From Leptoclinus maculatus (Eukaryota > Chordata > Actinopteri > Perciformes > Stichaeidae): 64,000 nt of DNA. The position numbers and the translations under genes are program-made. Position 1 is the stretch's first letter. Every line of letters starts with the position of its first letter. This document shows positions 10,356-20,194 of the stretch, piece by piece. The DNA lies in assembly GCA_032191485.1 (NCBI GenBank), contig JAVDOI010000010.1, positions 24,028,055 to 24,092,054 on the forward strand. Direction: 5' to 3'. The notes beneath the pieces were generated by a model that worked only from the letters and a program-made list of their open reading frames with translations, made no database searches and was not told where the DNA came from.

Positions 10356-12149
10356 TGTTGAAGGATCGTAGAAAATATGAAAGCATAAAAGTATAACCAT
10401 CACAAACATATATTTTGTTCACTTTTTATAACCATCACAACATATAGCCATCATAACCATCATAAAATATAAACTGTTTTATCTCATAAGTGTGATTTAA
10501 CATAAACTGTTTTATTTCATATTAGATGTGATTCAACATAGAATGTTTTGTTTCATGATAGAGGTGATAGAAACATATGAACTGCGTAGACGCTTTATGT
10601 AACATAGTCACTTTAGCCTTGAATAGTGCTTTGGTTCTACCAGGACCAACCAGTTACAACCAGTTCCATTCTGTTGTTAACTCTGGTACAAGATGCCTCC
10701 TGTATTTGTGACGCATGTGATTAGGGGAGGTACTAGAATCAGAGTAGTATAAAACAAACAGAAGGGTTCTTATCTCCCCGGAGTCTTTGTGCTTTCTCTC
10801 CTCACAGGTTTCCATGTATCGTGGTTTCATCTGGACCCTGGTCCTTCCTCCCGCTTTAACCCTGCTGACTCCCACTAATAAATAACACTCTTATTATTAC
10901 TTACATTACTATTTCATATTACCGGTCCCATTAATGCACATTATTGACCAGCTTTTTCACCAGAGTATCTGTGCTTTATCGCCTCGCAGGTACCTCTGGA
11001 TCCGGGTTGTACCTGGACCTGGTCTTTCCACCTGCCGTAGTTCTGTCATACATTGAATGTGTTGAAATTACATTGCATGTGTTGTAATTTTGTTATGCTG
11101 TTCAACACTTGACATCTATTGCACTTCTGTCCATCCTGGGAGAGGGATCCCTCCTCTGTTGCTCTCCCTAAGGTCTCTTCCTATTTTCTCCCCGTTAAAG
11201 GGGTTTTTTGGGGGAGTTTTTCCTGTTCCGATGTGAGGGTTCCGGGACAAGATGATGTCATGTGTACATATTGTAAAGCCCTCTGAGGCAAATTTGTAAT
11301 TTGTGATTTTGGGCTATACAAAATAAATTTGAATTGAATTGAATTGAATTATCTTTGGATCTTTTTTACCCATCTTTAGAGACGGGACAGACTTCTTTCT
11401 TAAAAAGTAGACACCCGGTTTAAAGGGAGAGACTTCCTTTAATAGACCCTTCGGGGTCTTGCCCCCTGAGCGGGAGTAGAACACCCTTCTGCTGTCCCAT
11501 TCAGAGATAAGAGAGAAGACAGCATGAGAAAAAATGGAAAACACACAGCGAGAGCTGAGTGAGACCCTGAAAACAAGCAGGATTGTCAGCATTAGTTTTA
11601 ACAGAACTGAGAGTGTTTCATTGAATTTAAATTGTTTTATGTGATTGCTTTGGAAAACCTTTAATAAAACTACAGCCTTACCATTTGTAAGTGACTGGAC
11701 CCAAACTAGAGACTCTGGTCTTTTAGAACAGTTTGACCCTCTTCCCTGTCCTCTACCCGTGTGATACTGAGGTGACGACCCACTCTACCAGAGGAGCTTA
11801 AAGGTGAGTACCCTGGGTGAAGACTTTGCAGTGTTTGTCATATATGGTGAGACCTTTCATAATAGGCAATAGTAAAGTATAGACGATCTACATAACTATT
11901 CATACTGGGTGTTAGGGTTACATCCTACTGAGAGCGCCTAGGGCGTAGCCGTACAAGACTCAGGAAGACAATTAATTCAGAAAATCCTAACGATTCAGCT
12001 ACGGGGTGAGATAAAAGGCCGATGGCATTGTTCTGATACCCCCGTGAGGAGACTAACTCACCCGGGAAGAACAACCCTAAGGAGTAACCACCGTGTTAGG
12101 TGCGCACGCCTGTCCCGCTTTCCCCGGGGCGGGATCCGTTCACGCTACA
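10356..12149 (+). repeat. 5' LTR of the ERV (with LINE insertion)
   Basis: It matches the 3' LTR throughout apart from the 579-bp LINE insertion (including its duplicated target), a roughly 31-bp extra segment near 10405-10440, and scattered substitutions. TATAAAA lies at 10748-10754 and AATAAA at 11663-11668, the expected U3 promoter and R polyadenylation order. By eye the shared part is about 98% identical to the 3' copy, which implies a fairly recent integration. Confidence 0.9.
10776..11348 (+). mobile_element. L2-type LINE 3' end inserted in the LTR
   Basis: This 5'-truncated piece corresponds to the 3' UTR of the antisense LINE at 2687 but lies in the opposite orientation and ends in GAATT pentamers. 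It is flanked by TTATCT (10770-10775 and 11349-11354), a target duplication. The 3' LTR lacks it at the matching site near 23630, so it inserted after the provirus formed. Confidence 0.85.
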
Positions 12150-12167
12150 TGGCGCCCAACGTGGGGC
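12150..12167 (+). promoter_or_regulatory. Retroviral primer-binding site, tRNA-Lys type
   Basis: TGGCGCCCAACGTGGGGC begins directly after the LTR terminal CA. It is the 18-nt complement expected for the 3' end of tRNA-Lys1,2, used to prime minus-strand DNA in foamy viruses and some other retroviruses. Confidence 0.85.
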
Positions 12168-12739
12168 TCGAGTACACATCACGAACCTCGAGTTAAACAC
12201 CAAGGACCCAAAAAATACGACCTAGAAAAGTCTCGGTAAAAGGTAAGGAGTAGAAGCTTTACTTAACCAATCCATCGAGTAAGAGTGTTAGACACGGGGT
12301 GATACCTGACTAACTTTGGGATTAAGGTAAGAGTAGGTGAAACTATAACGCGCTAACTGTTCTATATCGTAGGCAATCATTATACGAATCCGTAGAATTC
12401 AACATAAAACAAGGAGAAGGTAGCGGAAGGATCCCCGTTATCCGAGGAACCATTGCCGCCAGGGTTAAACATTAGCAGGGACTATAAAGATCTGGCCAGC
12501 GATTTCAAAGTGACGGACAAAACAAAACCTGAAAAAATGATCACAGCAGCTCTCCGCGGAGACCCAGAGCACAGTGTGTGTGTCTGTGTGCTGCAGGATC
12601 AGCTCAGAGCGACCCACAGACACCAGAATAGCTGGGTGTGCGGGAGTGATGTGTGGGAGTGCAAACCATTTGGTCCTACAGGGAGACGTAATGAATCTGA
12701 ACTTGGAGAGTAGTAGTACTTGACCCTAAAAACAGGGAT
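12168..12739 (+). other. ERV leader and gag-position sequence
   Basis: This is the untranslated leader followed by an open stretch at 12453-12713 where gag would begin. Its short peptide shows no matrix, capsid or zinc-knuckle feature. A GTGTGTGTCTGTGTG run interrupts it. The leader joins integrase sequence almost directly, so gag, protease and reverse transcriptase appear to have been deleted. Confidence 0.45.
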
Positions 12740-13745
12740 ATGAGACATGTAAATAGCCACACAAATGCGGTAGACAGGATGGCGCAAAACCGAAGCGATT
12801 ACCCAAATACTGTTGACTCAGATACGGTTGCTGCTGCACAAAGCGCCCTGTTTAGAGCAATCTGCATTTTCCCAAAAGAATGGGAACAAAACGAACAGAT
12901 TGAAATACCTCAAGATGAAGCACAAAATGTTTTGTTGAATCCCCACCAATCGCTGTGTCACATTGGCTTAGAGAGAATGAGACTGTTCCTCAAAAACCAG
13001 AAAATAACCTTTCAGAAGTTAAAAGAGCAATTTAACATTATGAAAAGAAGATGCGGAGATTGCGCTCTAAAAGGCGGCATGCCACGCATAAAATGTGATA
13101 TGAGGCACATTAAATCTCATACTTCTGGAGATCACTTTTCGGCTGATGTAGCGGGACCTTTAATCACATCGACCCTGGGTTACAAGTATTTTCTAGTTAT
13201 CACTGATAACGGTGGTGGAGATACAAAAGTATATCCCGTGCATGTTGCCACAGCAAGAGCTGTGAGTGGAGGCATTGCAGACTATTTTACAGGCAAAGCC
13301 CCGTTGTCTCTCAGAATGGATAACGGGACCCATTTAAAAAATAATGCAGTCACAGACCTGTTAGAACAAATAGGATGTGAAATAATCTACTCAGCACCAT
13401 ACAAACCTGAAACTAATGGGGTGGCAGAGAGAGCAGTAAAATCTGCAAAAGATTGGATTAAAGCCAATTCGAAAAAACACTGGGATATTCCAGTCCAGCT
13501 ATTGAAACTAAATGAACATTTATCTATGCCTAAACTAGCTGCTTACGCCCCAGACAAATCTAACCATGCCCCCCCCTTTGTTGCTGACAGGGGATCAGGT
13601 GTGGGTGGATAGAGGAAACAAACAACCAGGGCAGCCAATACCTACAACTTGCGAAGGCACAGACGAAGTGATTCTCCAGCCCGGTAATATTGTTAATCTA
13701 AAACAAATCGGTCCTACACATCCGTACAAACTTCGGAAAAAGTAA
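12740..13745 (+). pseudogene. Retroviral integrase, frameshifted
   Basis: The open frame (290 codons to a stop at 13610) contains the HHCC zinc domain (HQSLCH, then CGDC 31 residues later). A DDE catalytic core follows: an aspartate in the FSADVAGP block, DNGT, and a glutamate in NGVAERAV exactly 35 residues after the second aspartate. The C-terminal domain is in another frame, reading LTGDQVWVDRGN to a stop at 13743-13745. The break lies at or near the run of eight C around 13568-13575. Integrase would insert viral DNA. All catalytic residues are visible, but the frame break and absent upstream pol make it a pseudogene. The start at 12740 is only the first methionine in the surviving frame. 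Confidence 0.85.
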
Positions 13746-13906
13746 TGACAGAGGGTATAGATTATTCAAATTACCATCTTCTCACTAGACGCACTGCTTA
13801 TGTCTTGTCACACGGGGGGCAGGGGGGAACTCAAATAGGGAGGGTGTTAGACCCTGAAAATCCCTCTGATTATCTCACCGGGAGTGAATATATCCCGGGA
13901 CAGTGA
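13745..13906 (+). pseudogene. ORF overlapping the integrase stop, cut by the array
   Basis: The integrase stop overlaps an ATG (TAATG at 13743-13747). The new frame runs 53 codons and stops inside the second unit of the 19-bp array. The position after integrase suggests the start of an envelope or accessory gene, but the peptide is not recognisable as either. The coding segment's last residues are encoded by the first array unit. Confidence 0.4.
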
Positions 13907-15220
13907 ATATATCCCGGGACAGTGAGTATATGCCGGGACAGTGAGTATATCCCGGGACAGTGAGTATATCCCGGGACAGTGAATATATCCCGGGACAGTG
14001 AGTATATCCCGGGACAGTGAATATATCCCGGGACAGTGAGTATATCCCGGGACAGTGAGTATATCCCGGGACAGTGAGTATATCCCGGGACAGTGAGTAT
14101 ATCCCGGGACAGTGAGTATATCCCGGGACAGTGAATATATCCTGGTAAAGTGAGTATATCCCGGGACAGTGAGTATATCCCGGGACAGTGAATATATCCC
14201 GGGACAGTGAGTATATCCCGGGACAGTGAGTATATCCCGGGACAGTGAGTATATCCCGGGACAGTGAATATATCCCGGTAAAGTGAGTATATCCCGGGAC
14301 AGTGAGTATATCCCGGGACAGTGAATATATCCCGGGACAGTGAGTATATCCCGGGACAGTGAATATATCCCGGTAAAGTGAGTATATCCCGGGACAGTGA
14401 GTATATCCCGGGACAGTGAATATATCCCGGGACAGTGAGTATATCCCGGGACAGTGAGTATATCCCGGGACAGTGAATATATCCCGGGACAGTGAGTATA
14501 TCCCGGGACAGTGAGTATATCCCGGGACAGTGAATATATCCCGGGACAGTGAGTATATCCCGGGACAGTGAGTATATCCCGGGACAGTGAATATATCCCG
14601 GGACAGTGAGTATATCCCGGGACAGTGAGTATATCCCGGGACAGTGAGTATATCCCGGGACAGTGAGTATATCCCGGGACAGTGAGTATATCCCGGGACA
14701 GTGAATATATCCCGGTAAAGTGAGTATATCCCGGGACAGTGAGTATATCCCGGGACAGTGAGTATATCCCGGGACAGTGAGTATATCCCGGGACAGTGAA
14801 TATATCCCGGGACAGTGAGTATATCCTGGTAAAGTGAGTATATCCCGGGACAGTGAGTATATCCTGGTAAAGTGAGTATATCCCGGGACAGTGAGTATAT
14901 CCCGGGACAGTGAGTATATCCCGGGACAGTGAGTATATCCCGGGACAGTGAGTATATCCCGGGACAGTGAATATATCCCGGGACAGTGAGTATATCCCGG
15001 GACAGTGAGTATATCCCGGGACAGTGAGTATATCCCGGGACAGTGAATATATCCCGGGACAGTGAGTATATCCTGGTAAAGTGAGTATATCCCGGGACAG
15101 TGAGTATATCCTGGTAAAGTGAGTATATCCCGGGACAGTGAGTATATCCCGGGACAGTGAGTATATCCCGGGACAGTGAGTATATCCCGGGACAGTGAGT
15201 ATATCCCGGGACAGTGAGTA
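13883..15220. repeat. 19-bp tandem array, about 70 copies
   Basis: The unit is GTGAGTATATCCCGGGACA, with GTGAATAT and CCTGGTAAA variants, repeated over 1,338 bp. Each main unit holds the palindrome CCCGGG and a GTGAGT hexamer. Nineteen is one more than a multiple of three, and the minus strand of the unit contains no stop, so all three minus frames stay open for more than 450 codons. Those frames repeat the same 19-residue peptide in different registers and are not genes. Confidence 0.97.
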
Positions 15221-15554
15221 TTCTGTGAAACAGCAAGAGTAAAGAACAAGCAAGGATTCATAGACCTTGACCACCTAACAGAGAAAAAAAAAAAAAAGGA
15301 AAAAAAAAAGAAAACACACACACACACCAACACAGACACAGACTGATAAAAATGGCAAGGAGTGAGGTCAGAAAGAAATAGCTGGCCAAAGAGATGACAA
15401 ATGCGGGATAAGTTGACTGCTGTAAAACAGAAAAGGTGATGATGAAACCTCATAAAGACACGCAGTTAGGAGATTTTATCCCAGTCACCTGGCAGCTGTG
15501 GAAAAACGTAGATAGGCTTTTTAAGTACTATCCTTGCCCCATTGTTATTTCACT
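15221..15554 (+). other. ERV sequence between the array and the DIRS element
   Basis: An A-rich run (15282-15315) and a short CA run are followed by an open stretch near 15440-15550. That stretch ends exactly at the left end of the DIRS-type insertion. No domain recognised. Confidence 0.5.
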
Positions 15555-15639
15555 AACAAGGACCACACCAATAACAGTATGAGTTTCGAGAGGTTTATTG
15601 CATAGTGGAATGATTGTTAGATTTAAGAAGCGGAAGGGG

Positions 15640-15840
15640 TTGAGGGATGAAGGGGAGTAGGGTAGAGGGATGATGGGATGTGGGGTAGGGATGAGGAGAT
15701 GAAGGGATGTGGGGTAGGGTTGAGGTAGAGGGATGTAGGGTAGGGGTAGGGGTAGAGGGATGAAGGGATGTAGGGTAGAGGGATGAAGGGATGTAGGGTA
15801 GGGATAAAGAGATGAAGGGATGTAAGGGAGAAGAGGAGGG
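15640..15840. repeat. G-rich minisatellite at the DIRS 3' end
   Basis: Imperfect repeats of GATGAAGGGATGTGGGGTAG-like units fill about 200 bp. The motif resembles the 27-bp array at the other end of the same element (19933-20060) in the same orientation. Multiple GGGG tracts could support G-quadruplex folding. Confidence 0.8.
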
Positions 15841-15929
15841 TTTGTAGAAAGGAGGTTAGGCGATCGATGGGGGACCGTTGATGTCCGGTGGCTGGAGGGA
15901 ACTGGAGACGGTAGGGTGGGGGCTGTCTC

Positions 15930-16545
15930 TTCGGAAACTCTGGCGGTGCAGAGTCCCCAAAAGATAGCTCCATCAAGACGGATGCCGATGGGCGTTTCTG
16001 GTGTCGTTCGGGTCGGAACGAACTTATGAGAGGTACGCGGGTGAAGACCGACAACCAAGTATCTTGAGGATGGTCGGAAATCCTTGGCTTGAAGCGGTGG
16101 AAGCGGCACCAAGTAACTCGGAGTATTCTGGATCGGGCCAAGATATGGCGAAAGGTGAGCCGGAGACCGCAACAGGGGATCTTGCAGGGGAGTTTGGCTG
16201 GCGGAACTTGAGCTTAAGTAGTCCCGGATGGTTCGTACGGACTTGAGTACGAGTCTGGTCGGAAAAGGTAGATGGGTTGAGGCGGACCGTATTGGTTGGT
16301 CTTACGGCATTTGAGGTGATAGACGACTGTGTCGGGAGGATGGATGTGATGTCTGACGCGGTGGCGTGTCGGGACGGATGATGGTTGGAGTCAAGGGCGG
16401 TGAACTCGGAGCAGCGAACGAAGCTGGCAAGAACGTGGACTTTAATGCTTTATCCATGAAGGGAGACAGATGACCTGAGCTGAGGGTGAAGATGCCACTG
16501 GTGAGGAGGTCCGAAGTGAGGGGCAGCCGTTTAGGCGTAGTTTGG
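15930..16545 (-). pseudogene. DIRS tyrosine recombinase remnant
   Basis: Minus-strand frames give KRLPLTSDLLTSG, followed after a frame change by FVRCSEFTALDS, and then an ITFKCRKTNQYGPPQPIYLF block. These match the order and spacing I know for DIRS recombinases. The C-terminal region with the catalytic tyrosine is not confidently readable. At least three frame changes and a stop are present, so the gene is dead. Its function would have been insertion of the circular DNA form. Confidence 0.6.
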
Positions 16546-16743
16546 CTTTACGGACCTGCGAGTAGCATGGCGACGTGTGAGTGGGTAGGCTGGGCACGGA
16601 GCCCCTGAGGACAGTTGTGTAGAAGTTAATTCCACTACGTAAAACCTGTACGGTGGAGGCTTGACCTAAAGGAGGGAAATGGATAAGTGACTGAAGTTCG
16701 TGGGGGTAAGGATCTCGAGTGATAGGAATGGAAGGCTGAAGGA

Positions 16744-17085
16744 GTCACGAAAGCTTAGAATCGGTTCTGTCCGGTGAGGTACGATGAGTGCTTGGGGGGG
16801 CGACGTTTGTTGAGGATGCCATCTGCGCTATATTCTGAGTGGATGGCAATGGTCTATAAGGACCGTTCATGCCCCAAAAAATGGCTACTATAACTATGGG
16901 ATGCGTTTCGTGGATCACGGAGGAAGGTGTGGGGGATGAGAATTCAAGTGTCCAAGGACAGATTGTCACTGTAGAAGCCGTTGAAGCTGATCGAGGGTGC
17001 TGCGTCTGTGAAAAGCTGGATGACTTCCGGCTTGGTGATTTGTTCGTCGTGGAAGAAGGAGATGCCGTTCCATGAGGAGAGGAAC
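16744..17085 (-). pseudogene. DIRS RNase H domain remnant
   Basis: The minus strand reads SSWNGISFFHDEQI, then IQLFTDAAPSISFNGFYSD with the first acidic residue of RNase H, then SSPTPSSVIHETHPIVIVA and AIFWG. This is the RNase H arrangement of DIRS-type polyproteins. A frame change separates the first and second parts, and the rest of the domain decays quickly. It lies downstream of the RT remnant and upstream of the recombinase, the order seen in fish DIRS elements. Confidence 0.7.
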
Positions 17086-17210
17086 TGGTGTTAGTTAGCT
17101 CGGTTTACGTGCTTCGTCAAGTGTGGCGTGGTCAAGGAGGTTTGTAACGGTGGCGGCGACTAGCGGGATGTGTGGCAAGGAGGATTGTTTATCTATTGAT
17201 TCTATTTATT

Positions 17211-17846
17211 TCATCTGGTGGAGGACAGCCGAGTTTTTTTAGACCGTGTGCTGGGTAGCGTGACGGTGAGGAAGTCGTCTAGGTCGGTGATTTGCACCAC
17301 TGAGCCGTAGCTCGCTGGTGTGCCGTGAGAGATCGTCAAGTAGGCCGTGGGAAAATATCCGGATTGGCTTAAATCGGTCCGGAAATAATATATATTAATT
17401 GGTTGCTTTGAATAATTTGCCATGGTTGAGCGTCTGGGCCTGCAACATAGCTGGCTACGTAATTAAATACTCTTCCGTGCTAGTGGGTGACAGTAGAATT
17501 GGGTGATGCACCGAGAGGTGCTGGTGATGTCTGCCTTGGGTGACCGGCTTCTTCGCCTGCGAGGCGGATGGGGAACGTGGCGTGATCGATTCTTATGTAC
17601 TTCATGGAGTAGTCCAGGCTGGGGAATAGGTGGAGCCTGGTGATGTCTGTGCAGGTGGGGAGTGGCTGTTAGGGTGCAGCGGTCAAGCTTGGTTAGCGAT
17701 TCCCGGGAGATGTGGGAGATTACGTGTGGATGGCTCGATAATTGGGCGAGGTCCGGGTGGTTACCGGTGATCGATAGCCTGTGTTGTGTTGAACGGAAAG
17801 GCAGGAGCGAGGGAAGAGGAAAAGATGCTGGGATGAAGGGATGCAT
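17211..17846 (-). pseudogene. DIRS reverse transcriptase remnant
   Basis: Pieces of an RT domain are spread over two frames. One reads LDYSMKYIRIDHA, another KADITSTSRC, where a DIRS RT has its first acidic motif. Near 17260 the TDLDDFLTV segment supplies the catalytic LDDF (equivalent to YxDD). Roughly 80 residues expected between the LDDF motif and RNase H are missing. The open frame at 17211-17423 covers the LDDF part. Confidence 0.65.
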
Positions 17847-17929
17847 GGGCGTAGGTTGGGAGTGCAGATTGGGGAAAAGAGGCTGCAGGGTGAAATATCC
17901 CTGATGCGGAGAGAGTAAGGAGGGGGTGC

Positions 17930-19475
17930 TATACGAACTGGCCCTCTAGTGGGGTTGGTGTGAGTGACTGGGCTTGTCTGAGTGTGTTGTGCGTTGTGAC
18001 GTCGTCGACGTAGCGCCTAACGCTGGCTCTGCGATCGAGGGACGTGTAGTGCCGAGCGTCCGTGAGCGGTTTGAAGAGCTTCGCTTTTCTGTCGGACTGG
18101 TGGAAATGGATGTTGAGCTGGGTGAGTGCATGCTTCAGTCGAGAGACTGTCCACTCGGAAATGCGGGATGTATGGGGGCCATCGGAGTGTTGGCGTGGAG
18201 AAGAAGGGTCGCTGTGGTTTTGGCCGTTAGAGCGGCAGGATCTCGAGGGGGTGGAAGAGCGGCGTTGTGGAGGGACGATGTCCCTCGGGTTGGAAGGCGA
18301 AGAACCGACAACTTCGGAATTGTCGGAGTACAGGGTTAGCTGTGGCTAAGAGTGAAACTGGTAGTGGTGGGGGGGGGGGGGGGGGGGGGGGGGAGATCGG
18401 AGGACGTCAGCTGTGAAAATGAGGAGGCGCGTTTATGACGGGATGGCAACGCTAGTGGGGGTAGGGTTGGAGGAAGGGAGAGAGGGGGGGGCGGCATAGG
18501 CGGGAAGAAACAACTGTTGCGTCCCTGGGCAAGATAACCAATCCCGAGCTGCTCCCATAGCTGTGCCATATACCTACCTGTTCCCTGTTGTTTGGAGCGG
18601 TCTGTGCAGCTGGGGTAGCCAGTGGAGGTGGGAGGAGTTAGCCGAAGTGGGTGGAACATGGAAGGTAGAAGTAAGAAAACATGAAAGGATGCCAGGATGG
18701 AGGGATGAATGTGCCTGGGTTAATCGTGAAATTTAGGGGGGAAAAACATTACGAGGAGATGTCTCTGGCACGGAGGGTGCTTGGCAGCCAGAGTAGTATG
18801 GCATGGTACAACTTAAGGCGGGACACAGTCAACTGCCCTTCTCTAAACACGTTTAAGTCGAGGCCAACGGCAGACTGGAAGCAGCAGCTTAATTTACTTT
18901 ACTACACTTTCTCCTACTGAAAGCCGTATCTCTGACTCCTGCGTGCAGTTTAAACAGATGTTTAATCGTGACTCGTCTTGAAGAGGATCAATTCGTAGCC
19001 TTGGTACCAGGCTCGTAAACCTAATTGGGTACTTATTGGCCGTTTTAAGATCAGGTTAAAGATTCACGATCAGAGTATACGACCTGGCCCTCTGGAGGGA
19101 CTGATGTGGATGGATGGCTTCTTCTGCCGTGTGATGCGTCATGACGTCATCGGCGCGCGCCTGACGTGATGCCGGGAACCCGGAAGTGCTCTGGGGGCTC
19201 GGAGAGCGAGAGAGCTGTTTCGCTACGGATGCTCGTTTGGTTTGGAGAGTTTTGCTTTTTAACGGACTGATGTAAAGAAATGTTGCGTTGGATGCTTTCT
19301 TCGTTTGAAAGACTGTCCACTCGGAGAAGTGGGATATGCAGAGACTGTCGGAGCCTCGGAATGGAGAATGAGGGTCGCGGTGGTTTCACCGGTCGTTCGA
19401 GCGCCTGGCTTCCGGCGGTCGGGAGAGCGGCGTGGGGTGAAGAGTGAGATGGAGGATCGAAGGATGCGATGACGA
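17930..19475. repeat. Diverged duplication inside the DIRS element
   Basis: The segment at about 17930-18300 recurs at about 19080-19475. Both start CTGGCCCTCT. Both contain GACTGTCCACTCGGA and a GAGAGCGGCG-like or AGAGCGGCGT block in the same order and spacing. Identity is patchy. It could be a tandem duplication in the gag-position region, or two DIRS copies that recombined. Confidence 0.65.
18370..18394. repeat. poly(G) tract
   Basis: About 24 consecutive G residues within the DIRS gag-position region; length may be unreliable in the assembly. Confidence 0.85.
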
Positions 19476-19689
19476 ATCGGGATCTCCCCGCGGGCTGTTG
19501 GAAGGCGGGGGCGGACGGCTTGGAGTTGACGGAGAATAGTTATCGAGAGCTGCGGGAAATGTGGATGGCTAAACGCAGCCGAAGTTGCTAGCGACGAAGC
19601 GTGGTGAGAGAAGGAGGGAGCTACGGGATATGGCTGGTCGTCCGGAAAGGTTGAGGAAGAGCCTTTGTAAAAGGTAAGCGGTTTTAAGA

Positions 19690-20060
19690 TGTTGCTTGTC
19701 TGTCGTGCCTCGTGTTGAAGCGTATGAAAGCTGGGTCAGAGAGCGTTGCTCGTCTGTCTTAAGTCGTATGAAAGCTAAGCCAGAGAGCGTTGCTCGTCTG
19801 TCTTACGTCGTATGATGGCTAAGTCAGAGAGCGTTGCTCGTCTGTCTTAAGGCGTATGAAAGCTAAGTCAGAGAGCGTTGCTCGTCTGTCTTAAATCGTA
19901 TGAAAGCGAAGTCAGAGAGCGTTGCTCGTCTGGATGTGGGGTAGGGGTCGAGGTAGAGGGATGTGGGGTAGGGGTCGAGGTAGAGGGATGTGGGGTAGGG
20001 GTCGAGGTAGAGGGATGTGGGGTAGGGGTCGAGGTAGAGGGATGTGGGGTAGGGATGGAG
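19690..20060. repeat. Two adjacent minisatellites (45 bp and 27 bp)
   Basis: About five copies of a 45-bp unit beginning GTTGCTCGTCTGTCTTA are followed directly by about five copies of a 27-bp unit TGTGGGGTAGGGGTCGAGGT and so on. The switch occurs inside GTTGCTCGTCTG, so the second array grew within the last unit of the first. The plus-strand open frames here are repeat artefacts. Confidence 0.9.
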
Positions 20061-20119
20061 CGTCTGCTGAGTTAGAGAGCGTCTGTCGTACGTCTTGTGA
20101 AGACCAGAGTCGAAGAGGG

Positions 20120-20160
20120 AGTGAACGGCGGTTCGTTGTGCTTAAATACTATATATTTAA
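20120..20160. repeat. Hairpin near the DIRS terminus
   Basis: GTGCTTAAATA and its exact inverse TATTTAAGCAC flank a few bases, giving a strong stem close to the right terminus. DIRS ends are known for complementary terminal structures, but I cannot link this stem to one of them. Confidence 0.6.
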
Positions 20161-20194
20161 GCACAATATATAGTGTTCTGGGCGTGGCCCTGTT

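Larger units (their letters stand above)
15555..20194 (-). mobile_element. DIRS-type tyrosine-recombinase retroelement, degenerate
   Basis: Imperfect inverted termini face each other: AACAAGGACCACACC at the left and AACAGGGCCACGCCC read from the right. About 17 of 22 positions match after the AAC. Between them the minus strand encodes, in order, reverse transcriptase, RNase H and tyrosine recombinase remnants, all frame-broken. Inverted termini, AAC/GTT-type ends and no clear target duplication fit DIRS elements, which integrate by a tyrosine recombinase through a circular intermediate. The whole element is G-rich on the plus strand and carries its own minisatellites. It lies inside the ERV, in antisense orientation. 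Confidence 0.75.

Noticed and set aside
12453..12713. ERV gag start
   Set aside because: Position fits, but no matrix, capsid or nucleocapsid feature is visible; left as uncharacterised leader-region sequence.
13883..15220. CRISPR-like array
   Set aside because: Units abut without unique spacers, and the genome is eukaryotic.
13847..15453. Long minus-strand frames of 453-527 codons
   Set aside because: They are three registers of the same 19-bp tandem repeat; openness follows from the period and lack of stops.
15528..16172. 214-codon Pro/Leu/Ser-rich minus-strand frame
   Set aside because: Its first part is recombinase sequence in the wrong frame and its second part is the G-rich minisatellite.
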